A stretch of DNA of 64,000 nt from Sphingobacteriales bacterium (GTDB lineage Bacteria; Bacteroidota; Bacteroidia; Chitinophagales; UBA2359): NCBI GenBank assembly GCA_016711285.1, contig JADJTG010000002.1, positions 372,001 through 436,000 of the forward strand, given 5' to 3'. Of the stretch, positions 56,201 to 64,000 are shown piece after piece; the stretch's first letter is position 1; each line of letters opens with the position of its first letter. Made by a program: the position numbers and the translations under genes. The notes below the pieces were generated by a model. The model saw only the letters and a program-made list of their open reading frames with translations, was not told where the DNA came from and searched no databases.

Positions 56201-56868
56201 ATAGTTTGCCCGCTAAGGGTGCGCCCCGAAGCATCGGTAATGGTGCCGCTGACCATAATGGGCACTGTGCTATTTTTGTGGCGCAGGGCTTCTCCGGCGG
56301 CAAAAAGAGCCGCTTTGCAGTTGAGGGTGTCAAAAACGGTTTCAATGAGGAGAATATCCACACCGCCATCGAGGAGGGCACAGGCTTGCTCGTAGTAGGC
56401 GTGGCGCAGCTCATCAAAGGTGACAGCGCGAAAGCCCGGGCGGTTCACATCGGGACTGATGGAGGCGGTGCGGTTGGTGGGTCCGATAGCACCTGCCACA
56501 AAGCGCGGCTTGTGGGGATTTTGTTGCGTAAAAGCGAGGGCACATTCTTTGGCAATGCGGGCACTGTGGAAGTTGATGTCATATACGGCATCTTCCATAG
56601 CGTAGTCTGCCATAGCGATGCGCGTGCCGCTGAAGGTGTTGGTTTCGATGATGTCGGCACCGGCGGCGAGGTATTCGTTGTGAATGGCGGCGATAATGTC
56701 GGGGCGGGTGAGCGAGAGGAGGTCGTTGTTGCCTTTGAGGTCTTTGGAGTGCTGTGCAAAACGCTCGCCACGAAAATCAGCTTCCTGCAAGCCGTAGCGT
56801 TGTATCATTGTACCCATGGCACCATCTAATACCAAGATGCGCTGCCGTAAAATTTCTTTTAAGAGCAT
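53224..56868 (-). CDS. metH: Cobalamin-dependent methionine synthase
   Basis: 1214 residues, all four modules of MetH. Homocysteine domain: [28 protein letters not shown], zinc ligands in GINCALGA and [12 protein letters not shown]. Methyltetrahydrofolate domain: [34 protein letters not shown]. Cap and cobalamin domain: [21 protein letters not shown] with the axial His in DxHxxG, then [13 protein letters not shown] and [17 protein letters not shown]. Reactivation (SAM-binding) domain at the C-terminus with [12 protein letters not shown] and [20 protein letters not shown]. It makes methionine and tetrahydrofolate from homocysteine and methyl-THF. Monocistronic, with its own promoter. I found no cobalamin or SAM riboswitch in the leader. 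Confidence 0.96.
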   Translation of the reverse strand: [1214 protein letters not shown]

Positions 56869-57232
56869 ACAAAAAAGATGTTTGAATTGTTAAATGAATA
56901 ATATTTTACCGATACCGAAAGAATACAGTATCATTAAAATACCAGTGACTTAGATAACACATTCATCATCCTTTCGCCCATAAAAAACAGTACAACAAAA
57001 GGAATCAAAATGGATTACGGGTGCAAAGATATATACATTTACTTCAAAATAGCAACTATGCGCAAAAGATAATGGTTTTGTTGTTACCGAAGGCGGGGAT
57101 TATTAGAGCAGGCAGGAGCTTTGAAGGGCGGGCGGCAAAGCGGCGGCAGGCGTACAAAACGCTACCGATGTCCGCGAAATTACGACCGCATTGGCACATT
57201 TCATCGAGCTTTTATAAGTGCTTAGAAAACCC
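56869..57232. other. metH leader and upstream region
   Basis: Holds the predicted metH promoter and a leader of about 150 nt with no evident riboswitch. The segment 57095-57180 is locally GC-rich (AAGGGCGGGCGGCAAAGCGG) compared with its surroundings but shows no ORF or clear hairpin that I can support. Confidence 0.45.
57024..57055 (-). promoter_or_regulatory. Predicted metH promoter
   Basis: On the minus strand TTG (plus 57053-57055) is followed after 21 bp by TATCTTTG (plus 57024-57031). The predicted transcription start is about 57017. Confidence 0.6.
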
Positions 57233-58390
57233 TCATCGTATCAATGTCACCGCTCCCGCTTTGGTTTTGATGGCATTGTCCGATACCTGCTCATATTCCA
57301 ATACCCAGCTATACACGCCCATTTCTGCCGCTTCGCCACTTTCATAATTGCCACGCCATACAGCAGTATTCCCTACTCCCGCATATACAAGTTTACCCCA
57401 ACGGTCGTATATCTTCAGGCGGATTACATTTGCAAAACGACACATAGCATAAAAAGTATCGTTCATACCATCTCCATTGGGCGAAAAACCGGTAGGCACA
57501 TCACAGGCATCTAATACCTCCGCTAACTGAAGTGCATAATAACAAGATGACCTGCAAAGGCTGTCATCATAAATATCGCAGCGCAATAAGGTGTTTTGAT
57601 ATACCTGCCACGAAAAAACATCACAGTTTTCGCACAGCAAGGCTTCCTGCGGCTCCTGATACCAAGCGTTGTAAGCAGCAATACCACAACTTGCTAAGGT
57701 AATAGCATCGCCTTGTGCCACGGTAACATAAAGGGTATCCGCTTGTGCGATGGCAGGTGTTTCCAATACCTCGATATAATCTGCCATATACATCGTATCA
57801 CCACCCGCACCATTGCCCACCGCCAACGAAACTCCATAGCTCCCCGACTGCTCGTAGCAAATGGGCGGTGGCTCACGACCTACGAAAAACGAAGGATTGC
57901 CGCCCTCAAACTCCCAATAAAACACTTCGGGTGCGTGCAAACTTTGAGCCACAAACTCCACACATTCACCACTGCATAGCTGCCTGTCCATAGCTATAAA
58001 GCCACTTTCTGGGGGGCAGAGAATGACTCTAATAACAGGAAATACGGCACAAAGAGTATCCACGGTAGGTATAGCCAATATACCATAACAACCCTGAGCC
58101 GTAGCATTTAAGTAGTCGTATGGCTGAGTAGCCATTACAACAATAGTGGAAGAATCTGAGGACATGCTTATTAATTCTGGAAGACAACTTAACAACCCTG
58201 ACCAATTAAAAGTAGGGTTAATAATCAATGTCTCATCATAAAGATACTCAAATAGAATAGTATCGCCTACACAAGCAGTATCTACCAAGTAGTTTGTTGG
58301 AATGTTATCATCTATATGACAAGTTTGTTGCGCTTCTGTAGGTGAGGTAAAAAAAATATTTATTACAATAAAGAATAAAATACTTCTCAT
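57233..58390 (-). CDS. Secreted protein with T9SS type B (gliding-motility-associated) C-terminal domain
   Basis: 385 residues with signal peptide SILFFIVINIFFTSPTEAQ. The middle contains PKD-like segments (SGECVEFVAQSLHAPEVFYW, EFEGGNPSFFVGREP, YEQSGSYGVSLAVGNGAGGD). The C-terminus CDVPTGFSPNGDGMNDTFYA, ANVIRLKIYDRWGKLVYAGV and WRGNYESGEAAEMGVYSWVL is the type B CTD (CHU_C-like), which directs secretion through T9SS. No enzymatic domain is visible, so the role is probably adhesive or structural. Cysteine content is high (about 20), suggesting disulphides. Confidence 0.88.
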   Translation of the reverse strand: MRSILFFIVINIFFTSPTEAQQTCHIDDNIPTNYLVDTACVGDTILFEYLYDETLIINPTFNWSGLLSCLPELISMSSDSSTIVVMATQPYDYLNATAQGCYGILAIPTVDTLCAVFPVIRVILCPPESGFIAMDRQLCSGECVEFVAQSLHAPEVFYWEFEGGNPSFFVGREPPPICYEQSGSYGVSLAVGNGAGGDTMYMADYIEVLETPAIAQADTLYVTVAQGDAITLASCGIAAYNAWYQEPQEALLCENCDVFSWQVYQNTLLRCDIYDDSLCRSSCYYALQLAEVLDACDVPTGFSPNGDGMNDTFYAMCRFANVIRLKIYDRWGKLVYAGVGNTAVWRGNYESGEAAEMGVYSWVLEYEQVSDNAIKTKAGAVTLIR

Positions 58391-58800
58391 AAAAAGAAAG
58401 GGTACATTTCAAGGTCAATCTTGAAATGTATCCTAATAATTGTAGTTAAGGAATTAAAAATTTGCCTTGTACGGCTGTTTTTGAAATATATAAATTCATC
58501 ACTTCAAATAATTATGTAACAGTAATCCTTATTTTTAGCATTAATATTCTTTGCTTTAAAAAAACTATCAATGAAAAGCACAAGAATCAGTTTGTTTTGC
58601 AACTTATTATAGGTCAATACGTTTTTTTAAAAAATCCGGTTGCTTCTTTCCGGTATTTTAAAAAAAACAAAAATCGGTAATGTTAAACATTTAATGATAA
58701 TCAGGGATATAAGTCGTTGAAAATAATGTACTTAACTAATCACTTATCATTCAAAACTAAACACTACTCAAAAAATTTCTGATTGGTATATTTTCAGAAT
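58391..58800. other. Divergent AT-rich intergenic region
   Basis: 410 bp between divergent T9SS-protein and lipB genes. Short open frames here lack any family pattern. No strong promoter match or hairpin located. Confidence 0.4.
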
Positions 58801-59517
58801 ATGAACGCAATTATCAACAAAAATATTCAGTTTCAGGATTGGGGTTTGACGGATTATGAAACGGCTTGGCAACGACAGGAGCAACTGTTGCAGGAAATTG
58901 TCGCCATTAAAACCGCTAACCGTCTGCTGCCGCCGCACCAACAAGCCCCTACTCCCAATTATCTCATTTTCTGCAACCACCCCCATGTATATACGCTCGG
59001 CAAAAGCGGCAAAATGGAGCATCTGCTCTATGGCAGCACCGAATTGGAGCAGCGCGGTATTACCTTCGTAAAAAGCAATCGCGGCGGCGACATCACCTAC
59101 CACGGACCCGGACAGGTGGTGGGCTACCCGATTTTGGATTTGGAAAACTTTTTTACGGATATTCATCGCTATATGCGGCTGCTGGAAGAAACCATTATCC
59201 GCACCCTCGCCGACTATGGTGTGCAGGGCGGGCGCAGTGCCAAAGAAACTGGGGTGTGGTTGGATACCAATACGCCTCGTGCGCGTAAAATATGCGCTAT
59301 GGGGGTGCGCTGTAGCCGCTGGATAACGATGCACGGTTGGGCTTTCAACATCAACACCGATTTGGCGTATTTCGGCGGTATTGTACCCTGCGGCATCGCC
59401 GACAAAAGCGTGGCATCGCTGCACCACGAACTCGGCAGTACGGCACTGCAAACCGAGCCAATAAAACAGCAGCTAAAAACTCATTTCGCCGATTTGTTTG
59501 AAGCGCAGTTATTATAA
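58801..59517 (+). CDS. lipB: Octanoyl-[ACP]:protein N-octanoyltransferase
   Basis: 238 residues from the ATG at 58801. Transfers octanoate from ACP to lipoyl domains of 2-oxoacid dehydrogenases and GcvH. LIFCNHPHVYTLGKSG, VKSNRGGDITYHGPGQVVGY, ETGVWLDTN, KICAMGVRCSRWITMHGWAF with the conserved Lys, and IVPCGIADKSVASL with the catalytic Cys are all present. An upstream in-frame TTG at 58783 is rejected in favour of the ATG. It is followed directly by a terminator, so monocistronic. Confidence 0.95.
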   Translation: MNAIINKNIQFQDWGLTDYETAWQRQEQLLQEIVAIKTANRLLPPHQQAPTPNYLIFCNHPHVYTLGKSGKMEHLLYGSTELEQRGITFVKSNRGGDITYHGPGQVVGYPILDLENFFTDIHRYMRLLEETIIRTLADYGVQGGRSAKETGVWLDTNTPRARKICAMGVRCSRWITMHGWAFNINTDLAYFGGIVPCGIADKSVASLHHELGSTALQTEPIKQQLKTHFADLFEAQLL

Positions 59518-59520
59518 AAA

Positions 59521-59562
59521 ACAAACGCTCCCATCTTATACAGATTGGGAGCGTTTGTTTTT
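59521..59562 (+). terminator. Terminator of lipB
   Basis: ACAAACGCTCCCA pairs with TGGGAGCGTTTGT, followed by TTTTA. The flanking A and T tracts make it potentially bidirectional, serving also the convergent lipoprotein gene. Confidence 0.85.
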
Positions 59563-59597
59563 ATTTCAATCATTCACAACACGAAAAGTATCGCGAA

Positions 59598-60056
59598 TTA
59601 TTGTTTTTGGTAAGTGTCGGTATAAGTATAGTTAATACCGTTATCGTTATAAATAGAAGAAGTTACCAACTTACTGTCGCTGAGTTCGATGATAGTTGCT
59701 TCGGCAATTCCCCAAGTTGTGCTATTAGTAGAAATAACCGTTTCAGTGGCATTGAATGTCCACGTTCCGCTATCAATTACCTGCGGGTCGGTGTCATCGC
59801 ATTTGGTAGCACCTTCTTCAAAAGTAAATGTTTTGTCGGATTTAAAAATCATTAAATCATCTTTGGAGCAGGCATCGTTTTGCGCATAGATATCAGTAAC
59901 AGTAGTACCACCAATAACAATACCCGGACTCACGGTAGAAGCGGTCATTTTCCAAGTGCCGGTAAGCATTTCTGTACGAGATTTATCGTCATCTTTTTTG
60001 CAAGCCGCTACCGATACAAGAACCAATAATAATAAAAGAAACAGGTTTTTTTTCAT
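59598..60056 (-). CDS. Lipocalin-like lipoprotein
   Basis: 152 residues from the ATG at 60056 (MKKNLFLLLLLVLVSVAAC, lipobox Cys19, then KKDDDKS). MLTGTWKMTASTVSPGI, MIFKSDKTFTFEEGATKCD, DSGTWTFNATETVIST and IIELSDSKLVTSSIYN are the hallmark strands of the Bacteroidota lipocalin-like domain (L.G.W......, F...G.y......, G.w......l). The ligand is unknown. A longer upstream reading frame without signal is rejected. Convergent with lipB. Confidence 0.85.
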   Translation of the reverse strand: MKKNLFLLLLLVLVSVAACKKDDDKSRTEMLTGTWKMTASTVSPGIVIGGTTVTDIYAQNDACSKDDLMIFKSDKTFTFEEGATKCDDTDPQVIDSGTWTFNATETVISTNSTTWGIAEATIIELSDSKLVTSSIYNDNGINYTYTDTYQKQ

Positions 60057-60139
60057 TTTTTTAAAATTTTTTGAGATAATACAAGAATAATAATGCAGCA
60101 AAAATAAGTTAAAAATCAAAAAAACCTGATTTATTTATT

Positions 60140-61222
60140 TTAATAACGGGTTTTGAGTGCAATATTGCCCAATTGTTTTATTTCGTCCTGATGAGTAAAT
60201 ACTACACGCCCTTTCTTTTCCAGCACTTCCCAAGCAATATTACTCGTAATGTCGTCTATTACATCAGGAGCAGTTACATCATCAACGAGTTCAAAACTAC
60301 GGTCATCTTGCATCAGCACAGGCTGCATAAAATCCTGATGTACAATCAACAAATCACCGCGACCATCTAAAGCCGCCTGATATATTTCCTGCAAATCGGT
60401 CAGTACAGTTCCGTGAGCTACGGCTTGTTTCATTTCGGCGATAGCTTCGCTGCGGCGTTGGCGTTGCAAATTGCTGATAAGTTCCCAGCCTTGTTTAGCA
60501 ATTTGGTGCGGCGCAATATGGTTATAATTAATAGGTGCATAACCGTGATAAACAGAGGCTTTGTCGGCTACATGCATCAAATGGCTGTAATTATCTTCGG
60601 TGCAGATAACTACCACGTCCATACCTGTATCGTGCTGCACTTTTAATACCGCTTTATCCACTTTATTAAAAAACTCGCGCAGGAGGTCGTCCATATATTT
60701 GCTATCGCTGCGTTTGTCGGAGTGGGTGGTATAGTGGCGGTTTTCGGAAAAAGGAAAATCTTCGTTGGCAATTTCGTGTACAATGGTATCGTCAAGAGCT
60801 TCGTAAAGGTGTACGCCGCTTTGCGAAAGCAATAACAATAAATAGTTTTCGCTGCGATTGTACATTTTGATAACCGGCCGCACTGCAAAACTGTCGGAAA
60901 TATGCACAATATTTTCGTGTGTATTCCAAGGCGAGCGGATAATTTCCTGCGTATCGTTGGAAAGAAAAATATGTAGGCTGTCTAAATTGTACTGATGATC
61001 AATAGAGCCTTCCACCTGATTGATTTTTTCGAGTAAATCCGCTACCGGTCTTTTACCAAATTCTTCCACCAAACGGTTTTCCGCTTCTTTCAAGAGGTTT
61101 TTCAATACGATAGCATCTTGTGCATTTTCGGGGTGGGTGCGATGTGTATTGAGCGAAATGCTCACACAAGGCTGATTGCGTTCGTTAGCTAACTGCTGTA
61201 ATTGACTCTTTAATTTTGACAT
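60140..61222 (-). CDS. baeRF-family protein (bacterial relative of eRF1)
   Basis: 360 residues, cytoplasmic. PCVSISLNTHRTHPENAQDA at the start, VIKMYNRSENYLLLLLSQSG VHLYEA in the middle, VVVICTEDNYSHLMHVADKA, and ALDGRGDLLIVHQDF followed by ..GRVVFTHQDEIKQLGNIALKTRY at the end match the bacterial archaeo-eukaryotic release factor group, probably family 3. The GxG..tL.v..d segment corresponds to the last, L7Ae-like domain. The family is proposed to act on stalled or damaged ribosomes, and some members lie beside other translation-stress or defence genes; function is not demonstrated. Monocistronic. Confidence 0.78.
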   Translation of the reverse strand: MSKLKSQLQQLANERNQPCVSISLNTHRTHPENAQDAIVLKNLLKEAENRLVEEFGKRPVADLLEKINQVEGSIDHQYNLDSLHIFLSNDTQEIIRSPWNTHENIVHISDSFAVRPVIKMYNRSENYLLLLLSQSGVHLYEALDDTIVHEIANEDFPFSENRHYTTHSDKRSDSKYMDDLLREFFNKVDKAVLKVQHDTGMDVVVICTEDNYSHLMHVADKASVYHGYAPINYNHIAPHQIAKQGWELISNLQRQRRSEAIAEMKQAVAHGTVLTDLQEIYQAALDGRGDLLIVHQDFMQPVLMQDDRSFELVDDVTAPDVIDDITSNIAWEVLEKKGRVVFTHQDEIKQLGNIALKTRY

Positions 61223-61520
61223 AAAATAATAAGTGTTTTTATAAGAAAAAATAAAATAATAATTTGCTAAAATTTCAGATGCTCATTTTTCTTTACCGAC
61301 TGTTGTATCTTTTTTTATAAAAGCACAAACAGCAATGAACCGACTTTCTTTTTAGCCGATAATAAAGAATAAGAGCAGGAATGGCGGAGGAATAAAGTAT
61401 GATAATTTCAGTCTTTGTTCTATATATTGTAACGTCTGCGGTATATAAATAATTCCTCAAAAATCACCTTTTATGTTTGTTCTACACAATTATTTTACGC
61501 TCTAAATATTACTACAATTT
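61223..61520. other. Intergenic region, AT-rich
   Basis: No gene or RNA seen. It lies upstream of the baeRF gene and downstream of the DinB gene. TATATATTG-type AT tracts could hold the baeRF promoter, but no good TTG/TAnnTTTG pair stands out. Confidence 0.35.
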
Positions 61521-62069
61521 TCAGGCAACCGACGGTATCAAAGGCAATATTTCTGAGGCTTGCTGCAAGTGCCGTTGTTCGTGGATGGTGATAATATCAA
61601 AGGCATCTGCGAGTTTATACACAATATTGCGGTTAGCAGGCGAAGCAATAACAGCACCTTTTTCAACAAAAGGCAGGGCTGCGGCGATATTTTTTTTGAG
61701 CTGTTCGTGGTGTTGCACAAATTGCTGCACAATGTCGGCGGGCAAATTGCTGTCGGAAGGCTGCCATATCGTAAAAGTTTTCATTTTGCGGCGGCGGTCG
61801 GGCTGCACACTACTCAAAATCGCCTTGCCCAACCACGATGTCAAGAAGCCGATTTTACCCCAAAAAGGCACTCGGTAGCGGTTTTGATGCAAGGACTCCA
61901 GCACCGGATAATAGCTTTCATTGATGATGATGAGATGTTGAATATTTTGTGCAATACTCCATTGGTCGGGGGTGGGCTTCCAGTTGATTTGGGCGGCATT
62001 GAGCGCACCGAAACGTTGTACAAAAACCTGACTATGTTGGTCAAGTTGTGGATTCCAAATATTGTGCAT
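61521..62069 (-). CDS. DinB-like (DUF664/YfiT) four-helix metal-binding protein
   Basis: 182 residues. QWSIAQNIQHLIIINESYYP (first metal His in the helix) and DAFDIITIHEQRHLQQASEI (H..RH motif near the end) with an intervening long helix (FVQHHEQLKKNIAAALPF) are the three-His pattern of the DinB superfamily, which coordinates Ni/Zn and includes thiol-dependent transferases. WKPTPDQWSIAQ is the characteristic entry. The physiological substrate (for example bacillithiol or another thiol) is unknown. Confidence 0.85.
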   Translation of the reverse strand: MHNIWNPQLDQHSQVFVQRFGALNAAQINWKPTPDQWSIAQNIQHLIIINESYYPVLESLHQNRYRVPFWGKIGFLTSWLGKAILSSVQPDRRRKMKTFTIWQPSDSNLPADIVQQFVQHHEQLKKNIAAALPFVEKGAVIASPANRNIVYKLADAFDIITIHEQRHLQQASEILPLIPSVA

Positions 62070-62130
62070 TGTAAAAAGTACAGATATGATTTGCGCACAA
62101 AATTACGCATTTGCTGTTTCAGAATACGCA

Positions 62131-62164
62131 AAAAAAACTGCTCCTTTCCGATGGAAAGGAGCAG
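62131..62164 (-). terminator. Terminator of the GH9 gene
   Basis: CTGCTCCTTTCC-GAT-GGAAAGGAGCAG hairpin with an A7 run on the plus strand (T7 on the minus strand), 37 bp past the stop at 62201. Confidence 0.85.
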
Positions 62165-62200
62165 CCTTACTAATCAAAACAAGTAAATTGATACACTTCT

Positions 62201-64000
62201 TCAGCGTTTCATTATTTTTACATTATATGCAGAGCCATCTTCAAAATTTATTTTTGCCATATACAAACCGACACTCAAAGCGGCAGCATCTATACGCTCC
62301 CCGCATTGGGGTGCATTGCGTTGAAGTATCAATTTTCCTTGTATATCAAAAATCTGCAACAAAACAGCAGGTTGGCGAAGTTGCAGCACAAAAATATTTT
62401 CAAAAGGATTGGGATAAATAGCGGCGGCATTTCCGGCATTTATATTCATTAAGGCTTCGTCTTGGGCATTATCATTATTATTAAAAGTGCCGTTTTTAGC
62501 ACCGCCGCAACCGTCTATATAAGCATGAAAATCGCAACCTTCCTCTGCCAAAAATCCCTCTGCCAAATCAATATAATTAGCGGCATCGTAAGTAAGTATG
62601 TAGCTGCTGCCCACTTGCGCCGCCGAAATAATGTAGTCGGCGGTTTCAATTTTGGTGCTGCCGCTGCCGGTATAAACAGTGCTGCCATCGTTGTAGTCGG
62701 GCAAGCAAACAGAAGGCACTATGAATTTTGACAACAATTTGATATACGCTGCCTGTGTATAAATTGCTATTTCAGTAATTTCCCACGAATTTTCGGGATA
62801 GCTGGTGTTCCAATCGCGATAGCTTTTTTGTATAGGCTGGTTCAAAGGCGGCGTGAGGTCGGCGACAGTTCCGTTGTAGGGCGCACCATAAAAAGCAGCA
62901 TCGGGTGCATAATCTTTATTAATGCCGCCGGGCATAAAAGCAGGCGGCGGTCCGTACAAAGAAGTTTGTGCATTATCAAAATCAGTGCCGTCGCCAAACC
63001 AACTGTGATAAATTTCATTCACCGATTTTTCTGCCCCGAAAGCGTCCATATTCGTCAAAAATGCGTAGCCGTGCGGATTGATACCATGGAAGAAATGCAA
63101 AAATCCGGCAGCCGCATTATCATAATTTGCAGCATTTCCGCTATCCAAACCATAATAATTCATATTTTGAAACAAATGCGCCGCCTGACCTTTAAACGTA
63201 TTACTGCCCCACACATAGTCGCCGTCTTTGAGATAGGCGCGATAAGCATCTGTTTGATTGACAAAAGCGGGCAGCAAATCAGCATTGTTGGCACTCACCG
63301 AAGTGATACAATTGTTTTTAATATTGGTTTTTACAGTACTCGTTGCTCCCAATAAATTACAATAATACAGCATTGTTTCATTAAAAACAGGCTCAAAAGG
63401 ATACCAATAGGTCCAAGCGTAGGGGTGCAATGCCGTATAGTTACTGTTGAAATATGTGCGATAAGTAGTATTGGCAGTAGCAGCGTACAAATATACTGCT
63501 GCACAGGTTTTTATGGATTGATGCCAATAATCGTGTTCACTTTGATTCCAAGTAAAAAAATCAGGGTTGGCACTTTGAAAACCCGCATTGTTGTAAATAG
63601 GTATTGAAGGATTAACGACCGTCCAGTTCCAAGCGCGAATAGCCCGATTACGGAGAGTGTCGGCGTATTGCGTCATAGAAGGAATGCTTGCAAACACTAC
63701 GGCAGCGTGCGCGAGCATACTGCAAGCGGTGCGCGTAGAAGCAGAATGAATCGGTCCATAAAAATGTGCAGCTGCATCGGCACTCGGCGGCGAAGCGGCT
63801 TGCCAATTATCTACCGACACTTTAATATGTACGCCGCCATCATTGCTGCCACCACCTGTATTTTGCATTTTCAACAGCCAGTCCAATTCCCATTTTACTT
63901 CATCTAAAATATCAGGCACACCATTGCCCGATTCGGGAATATCATTGTTGTCGCCAAATGCAGTGGGATTCTGTTCATAAGCCAGCAGCAAATGATGCAC
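62201..64000 (-). CDS. Glycoside hydrolase family 9 cellulase with T9SS type A domain (5' end off window)
   Basis: 599 codons present; the N-terminus lies beyond 64000. NDIPESGNGVPDILDEVKWELDWLLKMQ, the central ..DYWHQSIKTCAAVYLYAATANT, FHGINPHGYAFLTNMDAFG, SVNEIYHSWFGDGT, PGGINKDYAP and YRDWNTSYPENSWEITE are the GH9 catalytic (alpha/alpha)6-barrel motifs; the final Glu of SWEITE is the expected proton donor. After the catalytic domain, YPNPFENIFVLQLRQPAVLL..GLYMAKINFEDGSAYNVKIMKR is a type A T9SS sorting domain. It is probably a secreted endo-beta-1,4-glucanase acting on cellulose or related glucans. A short Cys-containing module (ADYIISAAQVGSSYILTYDA) sits between. Confidence 0.92.
   Translation of the reverse strand: MHHLLLAYEQNPTAFGDNNDIPESGNGVPDILDEVKWELDWLLKMQNTGGGSNDGGVHIKVSVDNWQAASPPSADAAAHFYGPIHSASTRTACSMLAHAAVVFASIPSMTQYADTLRNRAIRAWNWTVVNPSIPIYNNAGFQSANPDFFTWNQSEHDYWHQSIKTCAAVYLYAATANTTYRTYFNSNYTALHPYAWTYWYPFEPVFNETMLYYCNLLGATSTVKTNIKNNCITSVSANNADLLPAFVNQTDAYRAYLKDGDYVWGSNTFKGQAAHLFQNMNYYGLDSGNAANYDNAAAGFLHFFHGINPHGYAFLTNMDAFGAEKSVNEIYHSWFGDGTDFDNAQTSLYGPPPAFMPGGINKDYAPDAAFYGAPYNGTVADLTPPLNQPIQKSYRDWNTSYPENSWEITEIAIYTQAAYIKLLSKFIVPSVCLPDYNDGSTVYTGSGSTKIETADYIISAAQVGSSYILTYDAANYIDLAEGFLAEEGCDFHAYIDGCGGAKNGTFNNNDNAQDEALMNINAGNAAAIYPNPFENIFVLQLRQPAVLLQIFDIQGKLILQRNAPQCGERIDAAALSVGLYMAKINFEDGSAYNVKIMKR

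Noticed and set aside
56869..57017. Cobalamin or SAM riboswitch upstream of metH
   Set aside because: The leader is only about 150 nt and I find no conserved B12-box or SAM-type core.
58462..58680. Small plus-strand ORF between the T9SS gene and lipB
   Set aside because: AT-rich composition, no family pattern and no promoter or coding signal.
1..64000. tRNA, rRNA or tmRNA genes
   Set aside because: I looked through the intergenic stretches and saw no cloverleaf or rRNA-like sequence. Short intergenic regions could hide small RNAs that I cannot detect by eye.

Overview
The window looks like a chromosomal contig from a member of the Bacteroidota, probably Chitinophagia/Saprospiria-like. The evidence is type IX secretion (T9SS) C-terminal domains of type A and type B, a two-subunit-III cytochrome oxidase cluster, baeRF and lipocalin-like lipoproteins, and promoters of the TTG-N(19-21)-TAnnTTTG kind. 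There is no rRNA, tRNA or CRISPR array. Single-base homopolymer indels break at least six otherwise normal genes (cell-surface genes, ctaB, rlmB, a lytic transglycosylase, an hsdMS locus). This pattern is more like an error-prone draft or metagenome assembly than real decay, although a few loci are genuinely truncated.

Layout: 0-5.2 kb holds two large secreted proteins, one a metalloprotease with a T9SS domain that carries a palindromic repeat in frame. At 5.6-6.1 kb is a near-perfect 21-bp satellite. At 6.3-13.1 kb is a tetR-tolC-mfp-RND efflux operon with a palindromic operator. At 13.4-15.7 kb are a GATase1-like protein, a DUF2188 protein and a TIR/NDT-like protein. At 15.8-18.6 kb is heme O synthase plus cytochrome oxidase subunits III, III and IV. 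At 18.7-20.0 kb are a thioesterase and rlmB.

At 20.2-23.7 kb is a PD-(D/E)xK nuclease toxin (PoNe-like) followed by two nearly identical DUF1911-type immunity genes and the stub of a third. At 24.2-34.1 kb are a seven-heme TPR cytochrome, a lytic transglycosylase, a Nudix hydrolase, an NtrY-like histidine kinase and an ABC exporter. At 34.2-36.0 kb are remnants of a Type I-like modification/specificity locus bounded by GC-rich palindromes. At 36.4-38.2 kb are lpxD and a TrpG/PabA amidotransferase.

At 38.4-42.9 kb is the most unusual region: single small secreted-protein genes, all on the minus strand, several followed by related fold-back elements with CTAAC/GTTAG-like ends. It resembles an integron or gene-cassette array and is capped by the last ~49 codons of a tyrosine recombinase that overlaps the 3' end of parC. 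At 42.9-49.3 kb are parC, an outer-membrane protein, an NlpC/P60 peptidase, a GGGP synthase and a metal ABC ATPase. At 49.4-52.3 kb is a NACHT-pentapeptide protein, a candidate anti-phage STAND ATPase, followed by ~21-bp repeats. At 53.2-64.0 kb are metH, a gliding-type T9SS protein, lipB, a lipocalin-like lipoprotein, a baeRF protein, a DinB protein and a 5'-incomplete GH9 cellulase with a T9SS tail.
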